From contig NZ_CP078013.2 in NCBI RefSeq assembly GCF_024112395.2, positions 4,526,001-4,590,000 of the forward strand: a stretch of 64,000 nt of DNA. Direction: 5' to 3'. The translations under genes and the position numbers were made by a program. A model generated the notes under the pieces. The model was not told the DNA's origin, did not search any database, and saw nothing but the letters and a program-made list of their open reading frames with translations. Every line of letters begins with the position of its first letter. Position 1 is the stretch's first letter. Source of the DNA: Pseudomonas pergaminensis. GTDB taxonomy: Bacteria > Pseudomonadota > Gammaproteobacteria > Pseudomonadales > Pseudomonadaceae. Shown here in pieces: positions 53,668 to 62,988 of the stretch.

Positions 53668-54348
53668 TTAAATATCTGCCGCGTTGATCGACGCCCACGC
53701 CGCCTGTGCCAGCAACTGCGCATAGTCCTTCGGGCTTTTCTTGACCCGCCCGGACAGCCACGCCCGGGCGTAGCTTTCGGCCGAACCGATGATGAGCGAC
53801 AGTAAAAGCTCGGCAGGGATATGACTGAACGCCTCGCGACGGCCTTCGTCGCTCATCCACTCGGTCAATTGCCGGTTGCGCTGTTTGTTACGGGTGAGCA
53901 GTTCATCCTTGTGCGGGCCGTTGGCCACGGCGAAGCGGCTTTGGAACATGAAGCGCGCCCATTCAGGTTGCGCGTCAACCCATTCCACGTAACTGCGCAC
54001 CAGCGCCTCCACGCCTGCCTGCGCCGTTTGCGCCTGCTGCAGGTAGCGATCTCGCAAGGTCGCCTGGTCCTCCAGCGCGGCAAAAAACAGCGCGGCGACA
54101 ATGCCTTCCTTATTGCCGAAATGATGGTAGATGGCGCCGACGCTGGTCTCGCACCGCGCGCGGATGGTTTCGATATTGGTGGCTTCGATACCGACCTCGT
54201 TAAAGCTGGCCAGGGCCTCGCGCAGGATGCTGCGTTTGAGGTCGCTGCGCTTGCCCGCAAAGGTGCGCTCGATCAGATCAGGTGCGTGCATGGAGTGGCT
54301 CGCCAAATGTGCGGAGTTTAAAGGTACAGCAGTCGCTAGAGAAGGCAT
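53668..54348 (-). CDS. TetR-family repressor
   Basis: 226 residues. HTH KRSILREALASFNEVGIEATNIETIRARCETSVGAIYHHFGNKEGIVAALFFAALED, followed by a helical ligand domain. AGGGG lies 9 bases before the first ATG; a start at 54291 (MHAPDL) is possible. It is divergent from the hot-dog gene with two overlapping palindromes between them, so it probably represses both itself and that gene. Confidence 0.9.
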   Translation of the reverse strand: MPSLATAVPLNSAHLASHSMHAPDLIERTFAGKRSDLKRSILREALASFNEVGIEATNIETIRARCETSVGAIYHHFGNKEGIVAALFFAALEDQATLRDRYLQQAQTAQAGVEALVRSYVEWVDAQPEWARFMFQSRFAVANGPHKDELLTRNKQRNRQLTEWMSDEGRREAFSHIPAELLLSLIIGSAESYARAWLSGRVKKSPKDYAQLLAQAAWASINAADI

Positions 54349-54367
54349 GGCTTGACACCCCTGGAAT

Positions 54368-54406
54368 TAACAGAATATTGTTCTGTTACAGAATTTTATT
54401 CTGTAA
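54368..54406. promoter_or_regulatory. Two overlapping palindromes, probable double TetR operator
   Basis: Palindrome 1 (54368-54388) has arms TAACAGAA / TTCTGTTA around five bases. Palindrome 2 (54386-54406) has arms TTACAGAA / TTCTGTAA around five bases. They overlap by 3 bases and share the CAGAA core 18 bases apart, nearly two helical turns. The pair sits between the divergent tetR and hot-dog genes. Confidence 0.8.
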
Positions 54407-54426
54407 ACCCATCAGGAGGATAATCC

Positions 54427-54867
54427 ATGAGTCAGTTTCTCAGCATGTTCAACAGCGTAGGCCCTGCAGCGTTCAGTCAAATGGCCTGCCAGGTGGCGCC
54501 CTACTTCAGCACCATCAACCCTGAAATCGCCGAACTGCGCCCAGGGCATGCCGTGGTGAACGTGCCGTTTCGCAAGGAAATCACCAACCACCTCGCCTCC
54601 GTGCACGCCATCGCCTTGTGCAACGCGGCCGAGCTGGCAGGTGGGACGATGACCGACGTGTCGATCCCGCCCGGTGCCAGATGGATTCCCAAAGGCATGA
54701 CCGTGGAGTACCTGGCAAAGGCCAAGTCGAATATCCGCGCGGTGGCGGACGGCAGTGGCATTGATTGGTCAACCGCGGGGGACAAGATCGTACCGGTGGA
54801 TATCTTCGATGAAGGCGAAGTGAAGGTGTTCACGGCGAAGATCACCATGAACGTAAAAATCGCCTAG
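54427..54867 (+). CDS. Hot-dog thioesterase-like protein (DUF4442/PaaI type)
   Basis: 146 residues. 'GHAVVNVPFRKEITNHLASVHAIALCNAAELAGGTM' matches the PaaI/DUF4442 hot-dog signature (RNHxG.(I/V)HA.ALxxxAExAxG), with the active-site region at N-HLASVHA and AELAGG. Expected to act on acyl-CoA or related thioesters. AGGAGG lies 7 bases before the ATG, so it should be translated strongly when derepressed. Governed by the adjacent TetR. Confidence 0.85.
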   Translation: MSQFLSMFNSVGPAAFSQMACQVAPYFSTINPEIAELRPGHAVVNVPFRKEITNHLASVHAIALCNAAELAGGTMTDVSIPPGARWIPKGMTVEYLAKAKSNIRAVADGSGIDWSTAGDKIVPVDIFDEGEVKVFTAKITMNVKIA

Positions 54868-54904
54868 CGGTCATCGACAGGCTCGGCCATTGCCGAGCCA
54901 CGCT

Positions 54905-56647
54905 TCACCCACTCCCCACCATCGACCACAACGACGCCCCCACGCCCGTGATGCTTTCTCCTGCGATCAACCCGGCGGCGGCAGTTATCGCGAAGCGTTC
55001 GGTCAGGCTCGGCCAGCGGCAGCTCACCAGCCAGGTGAGGATCGCGCCCAACGCCATCATCAGCGACACCGAGGCCGGCAGTACAAAGGCCAGGCCCAAG
55101 GCCGCGGCACTCGGCAAGTAACGAGCGCGATGGGCGGGCAAGGTGCTGTCGAGGATGCCCAGCAGCACGCCGACCAGGCCGCCAATGGCGATTGCCCAGC
55201 GAATGCTGGTCGACAGCGAATCGAGCCCATGGGTCAAGGTTTGCGCCACGGCTTTCCAGGTGGCGACTGCCGGTGCCGGCCACTCTTCGGTGAGCAGCAT
55301 GGATTGCGGGTCGGGGATCAGTGCCAGGTAGGCAAATACGCCAACGATGCTGCCGATGAAAATCCCCAGGATCTGCGCGATCACTTGCTTGTGGGGCGTG
55401 GCGCCAATGGCCTTGCCCACTTTGAAGTCATTCATCAGGTCGGTGCATTGCCCAGCCGAGCCGCCGGCGGTGTTGGCGCTCATCAGGTTGATCGGCACCT
55501 GCCCTGGCGCGACGATGCCAAAGCTCAATTGGGACAGCTGCCCGATGGCGCCGATGGGCGGAATGCCGGTGGCGCCCACCACGCGCGCGGCGACGGCGGC
55601 GAGGCAGATCGCCAATGGGATGGTGAGCAACGCCATGCCGAGATTAATGCCGAACAGCAGCGCCTGCAGACTCACCACCAGCACAATCGCCAGCACAAAA
55701 CCGGCGGCCGGCCCCGGCTTGGGCACCGTCCAGGTCGATTCGCCGTCGGAGTGCGTTGATCGGTACAACGCCCACAAACGAATCGCCAGCGAGGCCAAGG
55801 TGGAACACACCATCAAGCTCACGCCCGGCCACAGCAACCACTCCACCAACGCGGCGAACTGCGGGCCGCTGCTGCCCGCAGGCAAGGTCACCAGGTGTTG
55901 CGCCAACAACCAGGGGCCCAGGCCGCCCCACGCGAGCAAGGCGCCGAGCAGCAGGGTCAGGCCCACACGAATGCCGATGATACCGCCGAAGCCCACCAGC
56001 AACAGCGAAGGGTCGGCGGTGAAGGTCAGGCGCTCCAACTGAGCGCTGGGCGACCAGCGCGGGAAGGCCCACATAAAAGTATCGACCCACTTGACCAGCC
56101 CGGAGAGCAACGCGGCGCTGAGCAGCACCTTCAAGCGCGTCGCGGCTTCGCGCCCATGGTTGTAGATGTGCAGCAAGGTTTCCAGGGTGGCCATACCCTC
56201 GGGGAATTTCAGCGCCTTGTCATTCAGCAACGAGGGCCGTAGATACCAGGCGATCCAGATGCCCAGGAAACTCACCGAGAACACCCAGGCAATCATGGGG
56301 ATAGCGTCCAACTGGTTGCCCGTCAGCAAGGTATAGGCCGGGATCGGCGCTACCAGTCCGCCGGAAATGATTGAAGCAGCGGCCGAGGCGACGGTCTGGT
56401 TGATGTTGCTTTCATGCAAGGTCCACGGCAGGTGGTCGGTGGAACGCTTGGCCACTCCTTGAAAGATGGCGTAGCCGATCAACAGCGCGATGATCGACAT
56501 GTTGAACGACCAACCGATTTTCAACCCGGCGTAGACATTGGACGGCGTGAGCAGGATGCCGAGGACACTGCCAGTGATGACGGCGCGCAGGCTGAGTTCG
56601 CGGGTGACGGGGCCGTGCGGGAGGGTCGTTGGCGGGGCTGAAGTCAT
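54905..56647 (-). CDS. OPT-family oligopeptide transporter
   Basis: 580 residues, about 14-16 hydrophobic segments. Landmarks: GSVLGILLTPSNVYAGLKIGWSFNMSI, NINQTVASAAASIISGGLVAPIPAY, LKFPEGMATLETLLH and INLMSANTAGGSAGQCTDLMNDFKVG, typical of prokaryotic OPT transporters. Imports peptides or metal-chelate-like compounds with protons. It is transcribed alone; the start at 56647 has AGGA nearby (AAAGGACTCCGC). Confidence 0.9.
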   Translation of the reverse strand: MTSAPPTTLPHGPVTRELSLRAVITGSVLGILLTPSNVYAGLKIGWSFNMSIIALLIGYAIFQGVAKRSTDHLPWTLHESNINQTVASAAASIISGGLVAPIPAYTLLTGNQLDAIPMIAWVFSVSFLGIWIAWYLRPSLLNDKALKFPEGMATLETLLHIYNHGREAATRLKVLLSAALLSGLVKWVDTFMWAFPRWSPSAQLERLTFTADPSLLLVGFGGIIGIRVGLTLLLGALLAWGGLGPWLLAQHLVTLPAGSSGPQFAALVEWLLWPGVSLMVCSTLASLAIRLWALYRSTHSDGESTWTVPKPGPAAGFVLAIVLVVSLQALLFGINLGMALLTIPLAICLAAVAARVVGATGIPPIGAIGQLSQLSFGIVAPGQVPINLMSANTAGGSAGQCTDLMNDFKVGKAIGATPHKQVIAQILGIFIGSIVGVFAYLALIPDPQSMLLTEEWPAPAVATWKAVAQTLTHGLDSLSTSIRWAIAIGGLVGVLLGILDSTLPAHRARYLPSAAALGLAFVLPASVSLMMALGAILTWLVSCRWPSLTERFAITAAAGLIAGESITGVGASLWSMVGSG

Positions 56648-56712
56648 GCGGAGTCCTTTCGGCGACGAAACAGGGCGACCTAGTAAGTGAGCCCTGTAGA
56701 AGCCGAAGGTTC

Positions 56713-56902
56713 CTGTGGTGAGCGGGCTTGCCCCGCGCTGGGCTGCGAAGCGGCCCCATTAATAACACCGCGCATCGTCAGTTAAACCGAGTCGCCAGAA
56801 TTTAGGGCTGCTGCGCAGCCCAGCGCGGGGCAAGCCCGCTCACCACACCAAGCCCGCTCACCACATCGAGCCCGCTCACCACTGGAAGCCTGGTCACCAC
56901 AA
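56713..56902. repeat. REPIN plus decayed REP halves
   Basis: Inverted copies of the REP form TGTGGTGAGCGGGCTTGCCC (forward at 56714, reverse ending about 56847) flank a spacer. After the reverse copy the tail 'CCCGCTCACCAC' is repeated three more times in decaying form to 56902. It fills the gap between the OPT and chemoreceptor genes; no other feature is seen there. Confidence 0.9.
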
Positions 56903-56910
56903 AAACCTGC

Positions 56911-58968
56911 TCAGCCCAGGCGAAACCGCGCGGTGTTGTCGCTCAATGCCTGGCTGCCTTTGCTCAAGGTGTCGGCCGCCCGGTTCACTGCCCGCGCGCC
57001 GTCGAGCAAACGCCCGGCCGCCTGGTCCACTTGCTGGATATTGCCGCTCACTTCATCTGCCGTCGCCGCTTGTTCCTCTACGGCGGTGGCGATTTGCGCC
57101 AGGGTGTCGGTGACGTGTTGCACCGCACCGGCAATCTCGCCCAAACGTGTGCCCAGCCCGGTGACGGATTCAGCATCCGTCAGTGCCTGTTCACACGCGG
57201 CGCCCATCAACGTGACCGCCTGGCTGACCGTGGCGCGCAGGCTGTCGACCGTGCCGGCGATCTGCGCCGTAGACGCCTGGGTGCGTTGCGACAAGCTGCG
57301 CACTTCATCGGCCACCACGGCAAACCCCCGGCCCTGCTCACCGGCGCGGGCGGCTTCGATCGCGGCGTTGAGCGCCAGCAGGTTGGTCTGCTCGGCAATG
57401 CCACGGATGGTGTCGACCACCGACTGAATCTGCTGGCCCTGCTGGCTGACCTGCTCCAGCGCATCGGCGGTGTCGGTCAGGCGCAGGTTGAGTTGCTGGA
57501 TGCTGGCGGTGGTGCGCTGGCTGTCACGGCTGCTGTCTTCGGCAATACGCCGGGTTTGCTGGGCACTGCCCGAGGCCTGTTCGCAGCTTTTGGCGACGCC
57601 CAGGGAGGTGGCCGCCAACTGGGTCGCGGCGGCGGCGATCTGGCTGATTTGCAGTTGCTGGTCTTCGACTTCGGTCAGGGTGCTGCCCGATTGCGAATTG
57701 AGGGTGAGCACCGCCGAGCCGAGTTGCTGCGTCTCGTGGTTGACCCCCAGCAGGCTGGTGCGCAGTTGCACCACCGCGACGTTGAGCGCGGTGCTGATGG
57801 CCGCAAGTTCGTCACGCCCTTCCACCGCCACCTCGACGCACAGGTTGCCGTCGCGCAGGGACTCGGCCAGCGTGGTGATGCCACTGGCACTGCGGCGAAT
57901 CGAGGCTTGCAGGCATATGAACAGGTAAAGCGCGGCCAAGGCCAGCAGGCTGAACGTCGCGGCGACGGGAATGAATTTCTGCAGCGAACGATCACGGTAG
58001 TAAGCCAGGCGCGCGTCCAGCGAATGGAGCGACTGGTTACGCAGCGCGCCGAGGCTGTCGAGCATCGCGTCGACACTGCGTTCGAAGCCTGCGGTGTCGA
58101 GCTTGATGGTGCCGCCGAAGACGCCGTCGTCGAGCACCTTGAGTTCGTTGTCCAGCCGTTGCAGGCTGTCGTCGTACTGCGCGGTCCAGGGTTCAAGACC
58201 GGCGTATTGCTTGGCCTTGAGCGAGGCCGCCGCCTTGACCAACTGGTCCCGCGCGTCGCCGATCCGACCGCGCAGGTCACGCATCTGCAAGCGGCTTTGC
58301 AACGTGAACTGCCCCGACGCGATAGACGACTGGCCGACACTGGCCATGCGCCCGATACGCTCGATCAGGTCAGGGGTGTGTTGGGTCGAAATCTGCATCA
58401 GCAGGTAGGTTTCCAGCCACGGGTCGAGGATCAGGCCAGCATCCAGGGTGATCTGCTCGCGCAGGGTTTGCATGGCGGTGAGCGCCGAGGTGAAACGGTC
58501 ATAACCGTCCGGCCACCAGCCCACCGTGCGCAGGGATTGAGAGTCCATGCCCTTGACCGTGGCCTGCAGGGCTTCAAAGCGGGTCAGGATGTCGGCGCTG
58601 GCGTGCTGGGCGTTGAGCGCGTCGCCCAAGGCTTGCAGGCTTTGCTGGATCAGCGGGAAATTGGCATCGACCTTGTCCATCGCCGCCTTCGCCGCCGGCG
58701 TCGGGGCGTGCAGGATATCCGCCGCTTTCCAGCGTGCGGCCAGATTACGCTGGGCCGTCAACTGGCCATCCAGCGCGTCCAGGGCCAACAATTGCCGTAC
58801 GCCGGACTGCTCGCTGGAAATCACGGTTAATTTGTCACGATAGTCCGAGCCGATCATCCACAGGCTACCCGCCAGGGGCAGCATGAACAGGAAAAACAGA
58901 ATCTGGAATTTACGCGCAAAGCCGAATCGCCCCAACAGGCGGATACCCGGTGATAAAAGGCTGTGCAT
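56911..58968 (-). CDS. Methyl-accepting chemotaxis protein
   Basis: 685 residues. TM1 at about 24-43 (ILFFLFMLPLAGSLWMIGSDY), a long periplasmic helical domain (about 45-330), and TM2 at about 335-357 (FIPVAATFSLLALAALYLFICL). A HAMP domain follows, then the signalling domain with the conserved hairpin tip IRGIAEQTNLLALNAAIEAARAGEQGRGFAVVADEVRSLSQRT. Ligand unknown; the large sensor resembles the helical-bimodular type that binds small organic acids. ATG 58968 has GGGAG 9 bases upstream. No CheB/CheR pentapeptide at the C-terminus. Confidence 0.95.
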   Translation of the reverse strand: MHSLLSPGIRLLGRFGFARKFQILFFLFMLPLAGSLWMIGSDYRDKLTVISSEQSGVRQLLALDALDGQLTAQRNLAARWKAADILHAPTPAAKAAMDKVDANFPLIQQSLQALGDALNAQHASADILTRFEALQATVKGMDSQSLRTVGWWPDGYDRFTSALTAMQTLREQITLDAGLILDPWLETYLLMQISTQHTPDLIERIGRMASVGQSSIASGQFTLQSRLQMRDLRGRIGDARDQLVKAAASLKAKQYAGLEPWTAQYDDSLQRLDNELKVLDDGVFGGTIKLDTAGFERSVDAMLDSLGALRNQSLHSLDARLAYYRDRSLQKFIPVAATFSLLALAALYLFICLQASIRRSASGITTLAESLRDGNLCVEVAVEGRDELAAISTALNVAVVQLRTSLLGVNHETQQLGSAVLTLNSQSGSTLTEVEDQQLQISQIAAAATQLAATSLGVAKSCEQASGSAQQTRRIAEDSSRDSQRTTASIQQLNLRLTDTADALEQVSQQGQQIQSVVDTIRGIAEQTNLLALNAAIEAARAGEQGRGFAVVADEVRSLSQRTQASTAQIAGTVDSLRATVSQAVTLMGAACEQALTDAESVTGLGTRLGEIAGAVQHVTDTLAQIATAVEEQAATADEVSGNIQQVDQAAGRLLDGARAVNRAADTLSKGSQALSDNTARFRLG

Positions 58969-59217
58969 GTCCAACCACTCCCCAAAAACGACCCACGCGG
59001 TGCACCGCGGGGTGAAGCCTTGAAATAACTAACGGCAAAATGCCATGTCATTGATTGGGAAGGCTCTAGCAAGATATGGGCCGCTGGATGAAGCCAGAGA
59101 ATAGACGGGTTCGCACCCAACAATTAACGTAAATCGCCCAAAAATGGGGCAAAAACACTCATCGCAGCGCCCCCCCCTGTAACTAATGGCGCACATCTCA
59201 AAAACCACGCACATCCA

Positions 59218-59310
59218 GTGTGGGAGCTGGCTTGCCTGCAAAAGCGGTGCAGCAGACACTTAAGTGCAACTGGCCCACCGCCATCGCAGGCCAGCCAGCG
59301 CCCACATCTC
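59218..59310. repeat. REP doublet
   Basis: Forward GTGTGGGAGCTGGCTTGCCTGC at 59218 and an inverted, slightly diverged partner (ATCGCAGGCCAGCCAGCGCCC) ending near 59308. It lies in the 346-base gap between the chemoreceptor gene and the DUF3144 gene. The rest of that gap (58969-59217) shows only the region upstream of the chemoreceptor. Confidence 0.82.
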
Positions 59311-59315
59311 GATGC

Positions 59316-59615
59316 TCACTCCGGCTGTTTCACGCCCATGTATCGGTCGAAATGATTGATGTGATCATCCAGATTATCTTCAAGCATCATCCGGTACTGG
59401 TCACAGAAGTACTTCAACATCGCCTCCCGCGCCTCGGCCATTTCCGCGCCGGACTTGAAGTTGCGCGCGCTGGCCCAGGCATTGAAGCGCGTGGTGCCGA
59501 ACATCATCGAGGCGCTGACCTGGCCGAGGTTTTCGTGAGCCTGAAGTTGCTCGTTCGACAATTCGATGTGCGCGTCGGCGCGGTCGTAGAAGGTGGAGTC
59601 AGTAGCATCTGCCAT
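59316..59615 (-). CDS. DUF3144 protein
   Basis: 99 residues (MADATDSTFYDRADAHIELSNEQLQAHENLGQVSASMMFGTTRFNAWASARNFKSGAEMAEAREAMLKYFCDQYRMMLEDNLDDHINHFDRYMG...). A small, acidic, all-helical cytoplasmic protein matching the DUF3144 pattern (FYxRADxHIxLAN, FxAxNAWxxA). Function unknown. Transcribed alone. Confidence 0.85.
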   Translation of the reverse strand: MADATDSTFYDRADAHIELSNEQLQAHENLGQVSASMMFGTTRFNAWASARNFKSGAEMAEAREAMLKYFCDQYRMMLEDNLDDHINHFDRYMGVKQPE

Positions 59616-59691
59616 TGCGTGTTACCTGGGTGATCAGTCGTAAGTCGGCCATTGGAGCATGCACGACTGACCGCTGTCAGCAATCACCCTG

Positions 59692-60177
59692 TCACTCCGG
59701 GATACGCCGCAACACATCGTCATAAGGGGTCAAGTCCAGAAAGGCGGTCACCTCGAAGGCTTTGCCATCGCGCATATGAAAGATCCAGGCATAACTGTTG
59801 CGGTAGGCCTGACCGTCACGCGCAACACCTGCGCCCTCCCACTGAATAATCACGTGATCACCGTCAGCCCAGACCTGCTGGCTCACAGGCCTGACCGGGC
59901 GGGATAGGCGCGACACGAACGGCTTTACTGCGCCGTCGACAAACGCATCGACGCCTCGATAAACCCCCGCACTAGGGCCTGAACCCTTGATCGTCCAGAT
60001 GACATTCGGCGTCAGTATGTCGCTGAAAAAAGTGGTGCCACCGCCGCGCCAACGCTCGAAGGCTTCAGTCACGCGCTGCTTGTTGCGGTCCTCGACTTGC
60101 GTATTGGCATGAGCCGAACACGACCCCATGCCGAGCAGGATGACCAAGACCACGTGTTGAAAGATTGATCGTTTCAT
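59692..60177 (-). CDS. Exported SnoaL-like (NTF2-fold) protein
   Basis: 161 residues with a signal peptide (MKRSIFQHVVLVILLGMGSCSAHA; the LGMGSC stretch could act as a lipobox). The rest is one NTF2/SnoaL domain: VTEAFERWRGGGTTFFSDILTPNVIWTIKGSGPSAGVYRGVDAFVDGAVKPF...YAWIFHMRDGKAFEVTAFLDLTPYDDVL. Overlaps the upstream aldo-keto reductase stop by four bases, so cotranscribed and coupled. Binding or isomerase role unknown. Confidence 0.87.
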   Translation of the reverse strand: MKRSIFQHVVLVILLGMGSCSAHANTQVEDRNKQRVTEAFERWRGGGTTFFSDILTPNVIWTIKGSGPSAGVYRGVDAFVDGAVKPFVSRLSRPVRPVSQQVWADGDHVIIQWEGAGVARDGQAYRNSYAWIFHMRDGKAFEVTAFLDLTPYDDVLRRIPE

Positions 60178-61256
60178 TTCAGGTACGCCTTCTGGGGCTG
60201 AAGCCGAGCACCGCCGAAAATCAATTGCTGCACCATCGGCCGGGCAACGAAACGCTCCGGAAAGATCGGCTCGGGCGCACTGACCCGATCGAGTCTGGCG
60301 ATATGTTCAGCGTCCAGCTCAATGCTCAGCGCCCCCAGGTTATCCTGGGCCTGGGCCAAGGTTCTGGCGCCCATCACAGGTGCAACAACGGCCGGGTTGC
60401 ACAGCGTCCAGGCGAGCGCGACCTGGGACGGTGTGGCGCCGGTTTCGGCCGCGATGGCGGTGACCGCACTGGCAATCTCCAGTGAGCGAGCATTCATATG
60501 CCCCGATGAACTGATCACGCCCTTGCGCGTTGCCGACACGTTCGCCTCACTGGCCTGGCTCAAATCGTCGCGGCTGTATTTGCCGGTCAGGATTCCGCCG
60601 CCGAGCGGTGACCAGGGCAACACGCCAAGGCCCATTTCGGCGGCCATCGGGATCAGTTCATGTTCGACGCTACGTTCGACCAGGCTGTATTCGATTTGCA
60701 GTGCCACCAACGGCGACCAGCCGCGCAGCTCGGCAAGGGTTTGTAGCTGGGCCACTTTCCACGCCGGGGTATTGCAGATACCCAAGTACAACACTTTGCC
60801 GCTGCGCACCAAGTCATCCAACCCGCGCATGACCTCTTCGACGCCCGTGGTGAAATCCCAGGCATGCAGGTACAGCAACTCAATGCGGTCGGTGTCGAGC
60901 TGGCGCAAACTGGTCTCCACCGAGCGCATCAGGTTCATGCGATGGTTACCGCCGGAATTGGGGTCGCCCGGCTCGCGGGCCATGGTGTATTTGGTCGAGA
61001 CGACCAGGCGATCACGCTTGGCCTTGAGGAATTGGCCAAGGATGCGCTCCGAAGCCCCGTTGGTGTAGTTGACGGCGGTGTCGATCAGGTTGCCGCCTTG
61101 GTCGACGTAGGTATCAAAGATCTGGCGTGCTTCGCTTTCATCCGCGCCCCACCCCCAGTCGGCGCCGAACGTCATGGTGCCGAGGGCGAGCGGCGAAACA
61201 CGCATACCGGATCGTCCGAGCAGGCGGTAGTGGTCGAGTGCGTTGAGAGTGGGCAT
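60174..61256 (-). CDS. Aldo/keto reductase
   Basis: 360 residues, TIM-barrel oxidoreductase using NADPH. Catalytic tetrad visible: Asp in NLIDTAVNYTNGASE, Tyr in the same segment (NY), Lys in VVSTKYTM and His in LLYLHAWDF. It closes with the NADP-binding end VVAPVMGARTLAQAQDNL. It belongs to the YajO/Tas-like group; substrate aldehyde unknown. Divergent from an AraC gene and followed by the coupled SnoaL gene. Confidence 0.93.
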   Translation of the reverse strand: MPTLNALDHYRLLGRSGMRVSPLALGTMTFGADWGWGADESEARQIFDTYVDQGGNLIDTAVNYTNGASERILGQFLKAKRDRLVVSTKYTMAREPGDPNSGGNHRMNLMRSVETSLRQLDTDRIELLYLHAWDFTTGVEEVMRGLDDLVRSGKVLYLGICNTPAWKVAQLQTLAELRGWSPLVALQIEYSLVERSVEHELIPMAAEMGLGVLPWSPLGGGILTGKYSRDDLSQASEANVSATRKGVISSSGHMNARSLEIASAVTAIAAETGATPSQVALAWTLCNPAVVAPVMGARTLAQAQDNLGALSIELDAEHIARLDRVSAPEPIFPERFVARPMVQQLIFGGARLQPQKAYLK

Positions 61257-61397
61257 GATGAACTCCTGTCAGCGATGGCGTTAAGCCGGTGAAGACAAGT
61301 CTGCCCCCCACCGGCTCGCCGCCTGTAACAGGATCGTCCCGTGTTCTTGCACGATTGTCCGGGGCGCTATGCTCATCCGCCTGTCTCCGGAGCCCTC

Positions 61398-62312
61398 ATG
61401 GATGCGTTGCAACAGTTAATCGAGCTGATCAGCCGGCACGCACCGAGCGACGGCACCCACGCCACACCGATTGACGGCGTAAGCCTGGTACGTTCGGGCA
61501 CGCCCACGTTGCCTATGCCGGTTGTCTACGCGCCGACGCTGTGCCTGATTGTTCAGGGCCGCAAACAGGTGGTCGCGGGCGCAACCTCCTACGTGTATGA
61601 CGCGGCCACTTACCTGGTGGCCTCTGTGGATATTCCCGTGATGGGTTCGGTGATCGAGGCCAGCGAGGCCGCGCCTTATCTGTGCCTGGTACTCGACCTC
61701 GACATGGCGGCGTTGACGGATCTGGCGCTGCGGCACCCGGCGGCGGAGCATGAACCCGCGCTGCCCACCGCAGGCATCGAGCTCAACGCCACCACGCCTG
61801 AACTGCTGGACGCGGCTGTGCGCCTCGCCAAAATGCTGGATGCACCCAGAGACATTCAAGAACTTGCACCGCTGACGATTCGCGAGGTGCTTTATCGATT
61901 GCTCACCGGCAGCGGCCATGGCGCGGTGCGGCAGATGGCCAAGGCCGACAGCCGGCTCAACCAGATCGCCAAAGCCATCGCGTGGCTACGGCAGCATTAC
62001 GACGAACCCTGCCGGATCGATGCCATCGCAGATATCGCGGGCATGAGCCGCTCCACCTTCCACGCTCACTTCAAGGCGGTCACCTCCATGAGCCCGCTGG
62101 AATTTCGCAGCCAATTGCGCTTGCAGGAAGCCCGACGATTAATGGTCGCCGAGGCGGTGGACGCCGCCGGTGCTGGTTTTCGCGTGGGCTATGAAAGCCC
62201 TTCGCAGTTCAGCCGTGACTATGTACGCATGTTTGGTTTGCCGCCGGCCAAGGATGCCGGTCGATTGCGCCGTGACGCGCCTACGGTTGAGGTTCAGCCA
62301 ACAACTGAGTAA
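61398..62312 (+). CDS. AraC-family regulator (AraC_N type)
   Basis: 304 residues. N-terminal AraC_N sensor domain (DGVSLVRSGTPTLPMPVVYAPTLCLIVQGRKQVVAG...ASVDIPVMGSVIEASEAAPYLCLVLDLD). The C-terminal double HTH runs from IAKAIAWLRQHYDEPCRIDAIADIAGMSRSTFHAHFKAVTSMSPLEFRSQLRLQEARRLM to VGYESPSQFSRDYVRMFG. The usual neighbour of such regulators is the aldo-keto reductase they control, as here. GGAG lies 5 bases before ATG 61398. Its last 32 bases overlap trmK, which runs the other way. Confidence 0.92.
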   Translation: MDALQQLIELISRHAPSDGTHATPIDGVSLVRSGTPTLPMPVVYAPTLCLIVQGRKQVVAGATSYVYDAATYLVASVDIPVMGSVIEASEAAPYLCLVLDLDMAALTDLALRHPAAEHEPALPTAGIELNATTPELLDAAVRLAKMLDAPRDIQELAPLTIREVLYRLLTGSGHGAVRQMAKADSRLNQIAKAIAWLRQHYDEPCRIDAIADIAGMSRSTFHAHFKAVTSMSPLEFRSQLRLQEARRLMVAEAVDAAGAGFRVGYESPSQFSRDYVRMFGLPPAKDAGRLRRDAPTVEVQPTTE

Positions 62313-62988
62313 TCCACCCGAGCTGCCGAGCAATGTCCTGCACCTTCTCCTCCGGCACTGTCTGTCGTGCATGCTCCAGGCTGGCCAGGGTCTTTCGCTT
62401 TTGGTGCAACATACGTTGCCATTTGGCAATGAACACCGGGCTGTGTGCCTGCAGTTGCAGCGGCCCGAAGTACAGCTGCTCAGCGGTGTAAGCCACTGGC
62501 CCGGCGCGCTCTGCGACGATGATCTCGTAGTAAAAGCGGTTTTCGCGCAGCAGCTCTTCTCGAAGGATCGAGTAACCGTTGTCCATCAGCCATTGGCGCA
62601 ACGGTTGCTCACCGCCGTTGGGTTGCAGGATCAATCGCTCTTGGCCGCTCAGGTGCCGCTTACCGCTTTCGAGAATGTCGCGAATCGTCTCGCCGCCCAT
62701 GCCGCACACACTGATCGCGGTGATGCCGTCATCGGGCTTCATGGCCGCCAAACCATCGGCCAGACGTACGGTGATCTGCCGCTCCAGGCCGTTGTCGCTC
62801 ACGGTACGTTGCGCCGCATGGAAGGGCGTGGTCGCGACCTCCCCCGCCACTGCCATCGTGATCAGGCCACGGCGCATCAATGCCACCGGCAAATAACCGT
62901 GATCGGAGCCAATATCGGCCAGGCGCGCGCCCTCCGGTACATTGGCGGCGACGCGCTCCAGACGCAGGGATAAAGTGTGTTCGTTCAA
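62281..62988 (-). CDS. trmK: tRNA (adenine-22-N1)-methyltransferase TrmK
   Basis: 235 residues. SAM-binding motif I RLADIGSDHGYLPVALM near residue 22, then GEVATTPFHAAQRTVSDNGL, DGITAISVCGMGGETIRDIL and RLILQPNGGEQPLRQWLMDNGYSIL, the TrmK/YqfN pattern, with a C-terminal coiled-coil. Methylates N1 of A22 in certain tRNAs. Its ATG overlaps the stop of the GntR gene (ATGA). Confidence 0.9.
   Translation of the reverse strand: MNEHTLSLRLERVAANVPEGARLADIGSDHGYLPVALMRRGLITMAVAGEVATTPFHAAQRTVSDNGLERQITVRLADGLAAMKPDDGITAISVCGMGGETIRDILESGKRHLSGQERLILQPNGGEQPLRQWLMDNGYSILREELLRENRFYYEIIVAERAGPVAYTAEQLYFGPLQLQAHSPVFIAKWQRMLHQKRKTLASLEHARQTVPEEKVQDIARQLGWITQLLAEPQP

Noticed and set aside
57031..58830. 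599-codon frame antisense to the chemoreceptor
   Set aside because: Low-information Arg/Gly/Gln-rich translation with no start signal. The chemoreceptor gene explains the region.
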